DNA of 64,000 bases from Fibrobacterota bacterium. GTDB lineage: Bacteria; Fibrobacterota; Chitinivibrionia; Chitinivibrionales; Chitinispirillaceae. Positions 7,688 to 15,816 of the stretch are shown here, piece after piece. The stretch spans positions 124,001-188,000 of the forward strand of contig JAEZKP010000016.1 of the NCBI GenBank assembly GCA_023436145.1, in the 5' to 3' direction. A program made the translations under genes and the position numbers. How positions within the stretch are numbered: position 1 is the stretch's first letter; every line of letters starts with the position of its first letter. Below the pieces are notes generated by a model, which was not told the DNA's origin, did not search any database, and saw only the letters and a list, made by a program, of their open reading frames with translations.

Positions 7688-8814
7688 ACTATCCTGCAAC
7701 TGCAATTTTAACACTGGTCACGGCATTCTGCACATATGCAGGCGCACCTGAAATAGTCAACTTTTATGTGCCGCAGGATAGTATCATTGTCGGTGAAAAT
7801 TGCTGTGATGGTGTAATTATTCTGGAACTTTCAGATGCTGGTACAGATTCTTTTTTAGTTGGAATACAGCTTTCATCCGATGGGGGAATAAACTGGAATA
7901 TCCCACTTCAGACCGACTACTTTATATTTTGCTCTTCCAGTATAAACAAAATAAAATTCAGGGTGCCAGGTCAGCACGGAACAAATTGCATTGCCAAAGC
8001 AACAGTATATGATACATTACCAACCATCGGGGGAATGCGATTTATACCATCCATGGGTCATACATTTCTTATGGGTTCAGAAGATGGACCGGTTTCGGAG
8101 CGTCCGTCACATCAGGTAAAATTTACCTACAATTTTTTAATCGATACTACTGAGATAACGATAGTTGAGTTCATGAAGTTCAAACCGGATTATATACCGG
8201 CACTTTTGGGAATTTATACTTACCAAAATGGCGCAGCAGCCGATAATATATTCTGGCATGAGGCGTTTCCTTATTGCAACCGTAAAAGTATTGAACATGG
8301 TCTGGATACCTGCTATTCCAGTTTCGATGCATCATCAGGATCTTTCAGAGGCTTTTTAAATACAGTGTGTGACTATTCAAAAAATGGTTACCGTTTACCG
8401 ACTGAAGCGGAATGGGAATATGCATGCAGAGCCGGATCGATGAATAAATATTACTGGGGTGGTGACAGTTCCGTCATGAATGAGTATGTATGGAGTGCAA
8501 GGAATTTTGCTGATACGATTCATGCGGTGGCCACGAAATTACCCAATCGATTTGGGCTCTATGATATGAATGGGAACGGCCTCGAAATGACAAATGACTG
8601 GTATGACAGTACATATTATGCCGGTGCACCGGTAATTGATCCTGTAGGCCCGCCATTACCGGCAGGAGGTGAACCGGATCCATGCAGAGTGGTCAGGGGA
8701 GGGCATGTTTTATCAGCATCAAAGTATATTTCATCCAGCCGCAGGTTGTACAATTTTTCCAGTGCAAGTCATATGAATTCGTTCAGATGCGTAAGAACGG
8801 TAAATTTGAAATAG
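7684..8814 (+). CDS. Secreted FGE-sulfatase (SUMF1/EgtB/PvdO-like) domain protein
   Basis: I start the gene at the ATG overlapping the upstream stop. It directly precedes a signal peptide (TAILTLVTAFCTYAGA), giving 376 residues. After a beta-rich N-terminal region comes a formylglycine-generating-enzyme-type domain: FIPSMGHTFLMGSEDGP, IDTTEITIVEF, GYRLPTEAEWEYACRAG, a GLYDMNGNGLEM segment and VVRGGHVL...SFRCVRT. In most family members the late motif reads like NVWEW; the NGLEM version is divergent. Real formylglycine enzymes need active-site cysteines that I cannot assign here. Many exported members are lectin-like or structural, so catalysis is uncertain. Confidence 0.75.
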   Translation: MNYPATAILTLVTAFCTYAGAPEIVNFYVPQDSIIVGENCCDGVIILELSDAGTDSFLVGIQLSSDGGINWNIPLQTDYFIFCSSSINKIKFRVPGQHGTNCIAKATVYDTLPTIGGMRFIPSMGHTFLMGSEDGPVSERPSHQVKFTYNFLIDTTEITIVEFMKFKPDYIPALLGIYTYQNGAAADNIFWHEAFPYCNRKSIEHGLDTCYSSFDASSGSFRGFLNTVCDYSKNGYRLPTEAEWEYACRAGSMNKYYWGGDSSVMNEYVWSARNFADTIHAVATKLPNRFGLYDMNGNGLEMTNDWYDSTYYAGAPVIDPVGPPLPAGGEPDPCRVVRGGHVLSASKYISSSRRLYNFSSASHMNSFRCVRTVNLK

Positions 8815-8856
8815 TAGATGAGTTTACTCAAGGTATTTCTTAAGAGGAGGCAGAGA

Positions 8857-9693
8857 ATGCCAAGGTCGGTAATGATTGCTGCAATCTTATTTACTGTTAA
8901 TTTTTCAATTTCCAGGGCCAGAGATTGTTTTCCCATACAAACGGGCAATACCTGGAAATTCTCCTTCGAAGAATACAATGGACACGGGAGTGGTGGAACA
9001 ACATGGAAAGGTCATATCAGCTGGACAATTCTCTCACAGACAATGATCGATTCCGGCAAAGGGAAATCTATCGTTGATGTGGCTCAAAAAAGCGAACTCA
9101 TGGCGAAATCATACTGGTACTTTGATTTAGTAGACAATTACGATTCCATTTTCGATCCTCCAAGAATCACATTAGATACAATTACGCTGATCGACTCTTC
9201 AAATATCTGCCTGGATACAGAAAACAATAGAATTTTAATACACGATCCCCAGGGACCTGTTTCTGACAGGTATTGTGTGATAGATACTACAATCAAAATT
9301 AATGAAAACGATCTCAGTTGTGTTATTCCAATCGATACTCCATGTGATTTATCTTCAGACCATAATTTGGAGCATGTAAAACATTCAGAATTCAATTTCT
9401 TTTACCAGGCTGAATCAAAGGGACCGGTTAAATATATCTTTGATTCACGCGGTACTGTCAGGCGCAAAACAGGTATTTATCACAGGATTGAATGGGTACT
9501 TCTGGAACTTGCACAACAGAGAGCTGTCAAAAGAAAATATTATAAAAAACAATACAGTTCGGAACGGACTTATTACACTATTACAGGTATAAAGTTAGGC
9601 AGCAGTGCACATAAGTACTCAGGAGTATGCATCGAGAGGGTTAATAATGTGCATCCAGCATTTCAGAAAATAGTGCTGCTGCATTCAAGATAA
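8857..9693 (+). CDS. Secreted protein of unknown function
   Basis: The start is set at ATG 8857 because AGGAGG lies seven bases upstream and a signal peptide follows at once (MIAAILFTVNFSISRA). An in-frame upstream ATG at 8818 lacks such a site. The mature part is rich in Thr, Asp and aromatic residues, with FPIQTGNTWKFSF near its start. That opening resembles other secreted beta-proteins (N-terminal FPLxxGNxWxY motif). I do not recognise a catalytic family. It lies 42 bases after the FGE-sulfatase gene and is probably in the same transcript. Confidence 0.6.
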   Translation: MPRSVMIAAILFTVNFSISRARDCFPIQTGNTWKFSFEEYNGHGSGGTTWKGHISWTILSQTMIDSGKGKSIVDVAQKSELMAKSYWYFDLVDNYDSIFDPPRITLDTITLIDSSNICLDTENNRILIHDPQGPVSDRYCVIDTTIKINENDLSCVIPIDTPCDLSSDHNLEHVKHSEFNFFYQAESKGPVKYIFDSRGTVRRKTGIYHRIEWVLLELAQQRAVKRKYYKKQYSSERTYYTITGIKLGSSAHKYSGVCIERVNNVHPAFQKIVLLHSR

Positions 9694-9737
9694 TGTGATA
9701 AGCAAAATTTACAACAGCAGGCTGAAATGAAAAGTAA

Positions 9738-9989
9738 TTGGAAAACATACATATATATATAACCCGAAAACAAATCTTCTTGTACTCCAGAAACAGCTCA
9801 TGTGAAACAACATCGAAAAGAGAGAGAAATATACCATATAAAGCCGGATTTGATGTGAAAGGGGTGACGGTTTACAATATACAAGGAAGACTGATTTCGA
9901 ATTCCAGTGGTAGATTCCAAAAGTCCGGACACGGTTATTCCAATCAAACCGGTTCAGGTGTCTATTTATTCAGAAACGGAAGTGAATAA
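9738..9989 (+). pseudogene. Probable remnant of a sorting-domain C-terminus
   Basis: This 83-codon frame has no leader peptide. Its second half (VKGVTVYNIQGRLI ... SGVYLFRNG) matches the pattern of the sorting-like C-termini of its neighbours, while its first half is low-quality sequence beginning beside an AT dinucleotide run. I read it as the tail of a decayed secreted-protein gene. A very short functional protein cannot be excluded. Confidence 0.45.
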
Positions 9990-10019
9990 AGGGTTATCAG
10001 CTATTTAAGAGACAGATAA

Positions 10020-10763
10020 ATGAAAAAAAATCAGACAGTATCTTTGATTTTGTTCTTAGCCTTAATTTGCTGTTATGGCGATATAGTAATTAAAAGAGAT
10101 TGGGAATTTGAAAGCAGTAAAAAGGTGTCATTTTCAATATCGGATACATGTGAGATTACAGTTGAATTCACAGGTGTAATTCCCCCGGATTTTCTTGTAG
10201 GTTATACCCGTTTAGGTTTGCAGATAGATGATTCGCTGCGGGAATTACCGGATTCTGTTTCTCCATTATACAGAATCAGTTTCGATGCCGGATTTTTAAA
10301 TTTCTCACATGTATTGACATGTACTTTCAAATACGATTCAGGTCTTTTTGACCTGAATGTTGATATCTCTTCTTTGAAATGCATGCAGGATCCCTATCCG
10401 GTTGCAAAACTTCATTTCTGGAGGGATTGTGACAGTTTTTTTATTGATAAGATCAATCAGACGTTTGGATTTTCTTACAGAGTTATAGGGAAAAATGAAA
10501 ATCTGGAAAAAACGAAAAACATAAAAATCGCTTCAACAGACTATCCATTTGATTTTGGAATTGTTAAAAAATCAGAATCTTTCATTAAAATCACAAATAG
10601 AAATCCGGTTAACGGAAAATCGGATATTCATAAGTTTATGGTCGGGATTAGGAGTAATGGGTATCATACAGAAAATAATGCTGCTTTTTATTCCCTGCTC
10701 GGAAGATCATTGATTAAGGGCGGGCCTGGTGCTTCAGGTCAGTATATTCATTTTCTCAAATAA
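10020..10763 (+). CDS. Secreted protein with degenerate sorting-like C-terminus
   Basis: The 247-residue protein has a signal peptide (about 1-20, KNQTVSLILFLALICCYG) and a beta-rich middle with repeated FSxS/FxYDSG-type strands. The C-terminal segment, FYSLLGRSLIKGGPGASGQYIHFLK-like (about 223-247), resembles the last strands of T9SS-type sorting domains (GRxL...GxY). No enzyme family is recognisable. It is the last gene of the 7.3-10.8 kb secreted-protein cluster and converges on transposase debris. Confidence 0.6.
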   Translation: MKKNQTVSLILFLALICCYGDIVIKRDWEFESSKKVSFSISDTCEITVEFTGVIPPDFLVGYTRLGLQIDDSLRELPDSVSPLYRISFDAGFLNFSHVLTCTFKYDSGLFDLNVDISSLKCMQDPYPVAKLHFWRDCDSFFIDKINQTFGFSYRVIGKNENLEKTKNIKIASTDYPFDFGIVKKSESFIKITNRNPVNGKSDIHKFMVGIRSNGYHTENNAAFYSLLGRSLIKGGPGASGQYIHFLK

Positions 10764-10858
10764 TGGAATATCAATCGCAAAGAGTCTGCAATGTCATTAA
10801 GACTCAATGCATGTGAATGAGCAATAAGCATTGAAACAACATGACTCCATGCATCGAC
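10764..10858 (-). mobile_element. IS4-family transposase fragment (N-terminal piece)
   Basis: On the minus strand about 30 codons read VDAWSHVVSMLIAHSHALSL, then NDIADSLRL. This matches the conserved N-terminal block of many IS4-type transposases (W.HVVSML..., SL.D...LR). The frame is closed on both sides by stops, so it is only a fossil. It abuts the Tn3-type fragment in the same frame. Confidence 0.5.
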
Positions 10859-11059
10859 TCAGATACTGTACCTTTTTCCATCACTGCTTGTATGGGTAAG
10901 CCCGTCCTTGCGGTTATAAACGGTGAGCAACGGAAGTTGGTCAGTCAATTGCAAAATTTTGTCATTGGCTTCATTCAGATTGTCGGGTGAAAAATACCAG
11001 TTTATTGTATTTTCCAGTTCGTTATAATTGATGTTGTTGGATATTTTAGCAATTTTTAC
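10859..11059 (-). mobile_element. Tn3-family transposase fragment
   Basis: The frame reads IAKISNNINYNELENTINWY, then a NLNEANDKIL block and LPLLTVYNRKDGLTHTSSDGKRYSI-like sequence. This resembles the internal part of Tn3-family TnpA proteins (ENTVNWYFS...AN..I......HTSSDGQ). Only about 65 codons remain and they end in a stop. The frame continues upstream as antisense/overlap of the barrel gene's 3' end, so it cannot be a complete protein. Confidence 0.6.
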
Positions 11060-11093
11060 CGGAATATCATCAGCAGTTTCACAGGCCAAACAG

Positions 11094-11789
11094 TCAGAAT
11101 TCAAACAGATAACCTGCAAGAACAGAAAATGCGAAATTTTTCACTTCCGCCAGATCTTTTTCGGTCATACCGGAATATTTCATCCGTTCGGTTAGCTTGT
11201 CTATCTTAAAAAGCCCCAGGGTTACCCTCAGGTCCAGTAAAAATTTACCAGGTCCGGATTTTACTCCCAGGCCGGTACCTAAAACAATGCCTAAATCAAC
11301 GTTTTTCATGCTTCTGCTTCTAATCTCTTCGAGTTCCTCAAGATAACTTTCATATAAATCAATCATTTCTTTGCTTACTTTCAGATCATTTTTAATATCT
11401 ACACCTGCTTTAAAACCAATCGCGGGGCCTGCATATAATTGAGGTATCACAGGGCCTGATGATGCAAGTAAGTACTGGAACAATACAGGTATTTCTATGT
11501 ATCTGAAACCGACTCTTTCGGTGATTCCATTCTTTTTAATTGTATAGCCTTTCACTGAGAATAAAAGCTCCGGCTGGATGGCAAATTTATCCGATGATTC
11601 AACATGCAGCAGGGCTCCGAAAATCAGACCGGGTCTTACCATCAGGTCTTCATGTACATGTTCACCATATAAATTGGAAAGATTCAAGCCACCCTTTATT
11701 CCAATACTGGTTTTTCCCATCGCCAATATATTATTGATTGTTAATACAAAGATTATAGCAGCTGCTGCGCAAATTAAACGAAAACTCAT
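11094..11789 (-). CDS. PorT-like outer-membrane beta-barrel protein
   Basis: I place the start at the internal ATG (11789), which has GAGGG nine bases upstream and is followed directly by a signal peptide (SFRLICAAAAIIFVLTINNILA). The first ATG would put ten charged residues ahead of it. The mature protein, about 207 residues, has the PorT/outer-membrane-beta-barrel family layout: IGIKGGLNLSNLYG, RPGLIFGALL, FAIQPELLFSVKG, YIEIPVLFQYL, LYAGPAIGFKAG, and a C-terminal Phe (GYLFEF). It is the intact parent of the truncated copy at 3719-4103. Its 3' end overlaps the Tn3 fragment's frame. Confidence 0.85.
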   Translation of the reverse strand: MSFRLICAAAAIIFVLTINNILAMGKTSIGIKGGLNLSNLYGEHVHEDLMVRPGLIFGALLHVESSDKFAIQPELLFSVKGYTIKKNGITERVGFRYIEIPVLFQYLLASSGPVIPQLYAGPAIGFKAGVDIKNDLKVSKEMIDLYESYLEELEEIRSRSMKNVDLGIVLGTGLGVKSGPGKFLLDLRVTLGLFKIDKLTERMKYSGMTEKDLAEVKNFAFSVLAGYLFEF

Positions 11790-11853
11790 GAAAACATTCC
11801 CTCTATTTTTATTCTTCACAAAATATAATACTTAAACAGGGAGATTATCCATG

Positions 11854-11931
11854 TAGCTATTCAGCTTAAGGTTGTATTTCCGAAGCTAACTGGGTGGACA
11901 GCTACTCTTCTCTTCTCCTTAACTGAATAGC
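11854..11931. repeat. Imperfect long inverted repeat, possible mobile-element end
   Basis: GCTATTCAG-C-TTAAGG (11856-11871) pairs with CCTTAA-CTGAATAGC (11917-11931): 15 pairs with one bulged base. Nested inside, GTAGCT (11854-11859) faces AGCTAC (11900-11905). The region lies between the barrel gene and ychF, close to transposase fragments. It may be a remnant of transposon ends or a structured leader. The rest of the gap (11790-12117) shows only AT-rich, promoter-like sequence. Confidence 0.5.
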
Positions 11932-12117
11932 GGAACCGCCACTCCCCACATTAAATTTATCTTAAAATTGGCAAATTTGCTCCAAATATCTATATTTGTT
12001 GATCGTAAAAATAGTATAAATGCCAGTAACAGAAGAGCTGAATATCTTCTGGATGCTCCGAAATGTATCTTCTTCAAATAAAAATCCTTACAGAAATTTT
12101 AGAAACGAGTTCGATTC

Positions 12118-13212
12118 ATGAGTCTTGCAGCAGGTATTATAGGGCTTCCTAATGTAGGTAAATCCACTATTTTCAATGCTTTATCGAATGGAGTCGCCCA
12201 GGCGGCCAACTATCCGTTCTGTACTATCGATCCCAATCACGGTATAGTAGCGGTTCCAGATGAGCGCTTAGCCAGGATCACTGCTCTTATTCCCACAGAC
12301 AAGGTGGTACCGGCATTTCTGGAACTTGTAGACATAGCAGGTCTGGTAAAAGGTGCATCAAAAGGTGAAGGTTTAGGAAATCAGTTTCTGGGCCATATTA
12401 AAGATGTCAATGCGGTTCTTCATGTGGTCCGTTGTTTTAATGATGATGATATTGTTCATGTGGAGGGATCTATAGATCCGGCCAGAGATATTTCCATTAT
12501 AGAAACTGAGTTGATGCTGGCTGATCTGAGTACTGTAGAACGCGGTGTTAATAGAATAGAAAAAGTCGCCAAATCAGGTGATAAAGAAGCTATTTCTAAA
12601 CTGGATGTCTTTAAAAAGGTTCAGAATGCGCTTTCACAGGGAACTGCGGTTCGCAAGATCATTACTGATCCTGCAGAAGTGAAAATGGTACAGGAGCTTC
12701 ATTTGCTTACCTCCAAACCAGTTCTCTATGTGGTGAATGTAGATGAAGATGGAATGGTTGAGGATAATGGAGCAGTTAAAACAGTGCGCAAGATTGCAGA
12801 AGAAGAAGGTGCGGGTTGTATAAAAATCTGTGGCAAACTGGAATCAGAAATAGCAATGTTGCCAGAGGAAGAACGGATAGCGTTTTTAACCGAACTGGGA
12901 TATGAAGAGCCAGGGTTGGCTGTGTTAACCAGAGCTGCTTATTCTCTTCTTGGATTAGAGACTTATTTTACTGCCGGGAAAACGGAGAACCGGGCCTGGA
13001 CTATTACCAGAGGTTCCAAAGCTCCACAGGCAGCCGGAGTAATCCATTCCGATTTTGAAAAAGGATTTATCCGGGCAGATGTTTACACTTTAGATGATCT
13101 CGAAACTTACAAATCAGAAGTTGCGCTTCGGGCAGCAGGGAAAATCCGTTCTGAAGGAAGGGATTATGTTGTTCAGGATGGTGATATAATGTTTTTTAAA
13201 TTTAATGTTTGA
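12118..13212 (+). CDS. ychF: YchF/OLA1-family ribosome-associated P-loop ATPase
   Basis: This is a full-length 364-residue YchF: G1 GLPNVGKSTIFNAL (8-21), ANYPFCTIDPN, G3 DIAGLVKGASKGEGLGNQFL, a coiled-coil insert (about 130-200), and the C-terminal TGS-like domain with FTAGKTENRAWTI and FIRADVY. The noncanonical NVDE in place of NKxD is the family hallmark and explains its ATP preference. It binds ribosomes and influences translation initiation and stress responses. It is transcribed alone; the upstream AT-rich gap should hold its promoter. Confidence 0.97.
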   Translation: MSLAAGIIGLPNVGKSTIFNALSNGVAQAANYPFCTIDPNHGIVAVPDERLARITALIPTDKVVPAFLELVDIAGLVKGASKGEGLGNQFLGHIKDVNAVLHVVRCFNDDDIVHVEGSIDPARDISIIETELMLADLSTVERGVNRIEKVAKSGDKEAISKLDVFKKVQNALSQGTAVRKIITDPAEVKMVQELHLLTSKPVLYVVNVDEDGMVEDNGAVKTVRKIAEEEGAGCIKICGKLESEIAMLPEEERIAFLTELGYEEPGLAVLTRAAYSLLGLETYFTAGKTENRAWTITRGSKAPQAAGVIHSDFEKGFIRADVYTLDDLETYKSEVALRAAGKIRSEGRDYVVQDGDIMFFKFNV

Positions 13213-13231
13213 TTCCAATAGTTTCATGAAA

Positions 13232-13272
13232 GTCACCACATTATCTCATGCAAAATGGTGACAACTGCATGA
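13232..13272. other. Interleaved inverted repeats, possible H-type pseudoknot
   Basis: GTCACCA (13232-13238) pairs with TGGTGAC (13256-13262), and TCATGCA (13246-13252) pairs with TGCATGA (13266-13272). The arms interleave in the order a-b-a'-b'. In RNA this could form two 7-bp stems with loops of 7, 3 and 3 bases. It sits between the convergent ychF and O-acetylhomoserine sulfhydrylase genes and has no T-run like a simple terminator. Confidence 0.45.
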
Positions 13273-13339
13273 TACCATTCAAATCAGTTAGCATTTTTCC
13301 ATTTTGAACAGCAACCAATTAGAAATCTGTGGGAAAATC

Positions 13340-14614
13340 CTACTTTCCCATAGCATTTTCAATTTCTGTGATCAGATCATCACAATTTTCCAAACCTACT
13401 GACATTCTGATAAAATCATCATAAATACCGGATTTATGCCTCTCTTCTGAAGTCATATTTCGATGAGTTGTGCTGGCTGGATGAATCACCAGTGTTTTAG
13501 TATCCCCGATATTTGTGGTGTGTGTGAGTAGTTTTACATTATTGATGAAATTACGACAGGCATCATATCCGCCTTTTAGACCAAAGCCGATCATGGCACC
13601 GAAATGGCCACCCAGATACTTGCAGGCATTTTCATGACTTTTGTGGTTTTTCAATCCAGGGTAACAAACCCAGGCCACTGATGGGTGGTGGTTAAGGAAA
13701 GTGGCTATTTTCATAGCATTTGTACAGTGTCGTTCCATTCTGACATGCAAACTCTCCATGCCCCGGATCAGTAAAAATGCATGAAATGGAGCCATGCATC
13801 CACCGGTATTCATGAGCACTTTTCCCTTAAGGCGGTAAAGGAAAGCCTCTTTTCCATACTTCTCAGTATAGTTTTTCCCACCCGGCGCTTCCTCATATAA
13901 CAAAGGATATCTATCCTTATCAAATTCAAAAGTACCGGCATCTACTACAAACCCGCCGATAATACCGCCGTGCCCTTCCATGTACTTGGTGCAGGAATGA
14001 TATACAAAATCAGCCCCAAGCCGGATGGGGTTACATAACACCGGTGTAGCAATAGTGTTATCAACAGCCAACGGAATTTTTTTCTGCCGGGCAACAGATG
14101 CGATTTCTGCGATGTCAGGTACGACCAAAGTAGGATTAGCCAGATTTTCGATCCAGATCAGTTTAGTGTTTTCTGTCAAACAGTTCTTTAGTTCGTCAAT
14201 ATTTAGTGGATCGAAAAACGTGGTAATATACCCCAGAGTTGGAAGTGTATCTTTAAACAGACCGATCGAGCCTCCATAAAGACAATTAGCAGCTACTATA
14301 TGATCCCCAGGTTTGAGGAAATTTAGAACGAAAGAGAGAAGTGCAGACATTCCTGAGGCAAAACCTACGGCTCCAATCCCCCCTTCAACCAGTGCAACCT
14401 TTTTTTCAGCTTCATCCACAGTAGGATTGCCGATTCTCATATAGATAAATCCATCACTGTCCATGTTGAACAGGCTAGCAGCATGTTCAGTGGAATCATA
14501 AACGAAAGCAGAGCTCTGATAGAGTGGCACTGCTCTGGAGCGGTTATGCTGAAAAGGATCGTACGCACCATGAACACACATTGTTTCTTTTGAATAGGAG
14601 TTACATTTTTCCAT
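13340..14614 (-). CDS. metY: O-acetylhomoserine sulfhydrylase / Cys-Met metabolism PLP enzyme
   Basis: The start is taken at 14614, where AAGGA precedes the ATG and the family N-terminus begins (ETMCVHGAYDP). The longer frame adds 60 unrelated residues. The resulting 424-residue length is typical of O-acetylhomoserine sulfhydrylases. The PLP-binding region is visible: GFASGMSALL, the DNT..TP loop (about 185-191) and the Schiff-base lysine Lys210 in HSCTKYMEGHG. The enzyme would make homocysteine from O-acetylhomoserine and sulfide. A cystathionine-type lyase is the alternative within this fold. It is divergent from the TIGR02147 gene. It could draw on sulfide from the sulfur module at 60 kb, but no link is visible. 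Confidence 0.85.
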   Translation of the reverse strand: MEKCNSYSKETMCVHGAYDPFQHNRSRAVPLYQSSAFVYDSTEHAASLFNMDSDGFIYMRIGNPTVDEAEKKVALVEGGIGAVGFASGMSALLSFVLNFLKPGDHIVAANCLYGGSIGLFKDTLPTLGYITTFFDPLNIDELKNCLTENTKLIWIENLANPTLVVPDIAEIASVARQKKIPLAVDNTIATPVLCNPIRLGADFVYHSCTKYMEGHGGIIGGFVVDAGTFEFDKDRYPLLYEEAPGGKNYTEKYGKEAFLYRLKGKVLMNTGGCMAPFHAFLLIRGMESLHVRMERHCTNAMKIATFLNHHPSVAWVCYPGLKNHKSHENACKYLGGHFGAMIGFGLKGGYDACRNFINNVKLLTHTTNIGDTKTLVIHPASTTHRNMTSEERHKSGIYDDFIRMSVGLENCDDLITEIENAMGK

Positions 14615-14826
14615 TATTATTCCTTGTTCCTTATTGAAATGAGATTTGAAAAAATAATTGAATCCGCTCTTTAAAAAAATGGTGCAGGAATTTCTGTGAG
14701 TATCTCCTGTTCTACTTAAAAGATTAATTTTGATACAGTTTAACTGTTCCGTATTGATGTTGTAATTTCTATAAAACCTTTTCCGGATTCTCATGCTAAT
14801 TTCTGGTAATAGAATTAGTTACAGAT

Positions 14827-14866
14827 ATACCAACACTGGTATAATGTTCCGTAGATCAGGAACATT
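14827..14866. promoter_or_regulatory. Two adjacent palindromes in the divergent metY/TIGR02147 promoter region
   Basis: ATACCA-ACAC-TGGTAT (14827-14842) is followed without gap by AATGTTCC-8 bases-GGAACATT (14843-14866). Both are perfect dyads, suited to dimeric regulators, about 70-110 bases before the TIGR02147 start and upstream of metY. They could also form hairpins in a leader RNA. Confidence 0.4.
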
Positions 14867-14937
14867 TTCTTCATAAATCATAACCTTTTTATTAACATTT
14901 CCAATCTTTTATTCTTATATTGTTTACAGGAAAAAGT

Positions 14938-15816
14938 ATGAATACACAAAAATCAAATATATCTGTTTTTGCTTACACTGATTACCGAAAGTACCTCTCA
15001 GATTTTTATCTTGACCAAAAAAGGACTTGCAAAGCATTCTCTTATCGATATTTTGCTAAAAAAGCCGGAATCAACTCTGTTGGGCTTTATAAAGACGTTG
15101 TTGAAGGAAGACAGAATCTTGGAAGGGCTTTGGTGATAAAGTTTTCTGGTGCAATCGGGCATTCCAGAAAAGAGGCGGACTATTTTGAAAATATGGTTTT
15201 TTTTAATGAGGCTAAAACTGCTGAAGAACGTAAGCTTTTTTTTGAACGGATGATCTCCAGCCAGAGTTCGTTAAGCAAAATAGTTGACATCAGCAGATAT
15301 GAGTACTATCAGAAATGGTATTATAGTGCTGTGCGGGCACTGATTTCAATTGGCAGATTCAAAGATGATGGCAAAAGTATTCGTAGAATATCTACTATAT
15401 TGAACCCAAAAATCCGGCCTGAACAGGCAAAGAAGGCACTGGAAGTACTTAAAGAATTGGAATTTATCATAGAAGGGCCGGATGGTTTTCTAACCTTAAC
15501 CAATTCAGTTGTCAGTACAGGTGTGCTCAAACCAGACAAAAACCTGACAATCCTCAATGTGATTAACTACCAGAAAGAGGTAACAGCTCTTGCCAATCAT
15601 GCTCTTGATTCCTTCGGAGCAGAGAATGTCAGTCTATCCACTCTTACTCTTGGAGTCTCGGACAGGACTAAAATGTTAATAAAAGAGGAGCTCTCTTCTG
15701 TTCGCAATAAGATCTCTCTGCTTGCAGAAAAAGATCCGGCTCCAGACAGGGTTTTCCAGCTTAACATGCAATTTTTTCCCTTGTCAGAGAGGTATGATGG
15801 GGGGCAGGATGCATAA
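14938..15816 (+). CDS. TIGR02147 / DUF4423 family protein
   Basis: I start at ATG 14938, preceded by CAGGAAA, giving 292 residues. The sequence is a typical TIGR02147 (DUF4423) protein: FAYTDYRKYLSDFYLDQK, FSYRYFAKKAGINS-type HTH-like N-terminal block, and AREADYFENMVFFNEA-like middle (SRKEADYFENMVFFNEAKT). The domain ends with a YQKEVTALANHALD region and a FPLSERYDG close. The family is expanded in Fibrobacter-like genomes and is thought to be regulatory, with function not established. The gene overlaps the start of a surface lipoprotein gene. In this window it heads a pectin-degradation cluster, suggesting a sensor-regulator role for that locus (inference). Confidence 0.85.
   Translation: MNTQKSNISVFAYTDYRKYLSDFYLDQKRTCKAFSYRYFAKKAGINSVGLYKDVVEGRQNLGRALVIKFSGAIGHSRKEADYFENMVFFNEAKTAEERKLFFERMISSQSSLSKIVDISRYEYYQKWYYSAVRALISIGRFKDDGKSIRRISTILNPKIRPEQAKKALEVLKELEFIIEGPDGFLTLTNSVVSTGVLKPDKNLTILNVINYQKEVTALANHALDSFGAENVSLSTLTLGVSDRTKMLIKEELSSVRNKISLLAEKDPAPDRVFQLNMQFFPLSERYDGGQDA

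Noticed and set aside
12100..12118. GTTCGATTC just before ychF as a tRNA T-loop
   Set aside because: No matching acceptor, D or anticodon stems are found around it.
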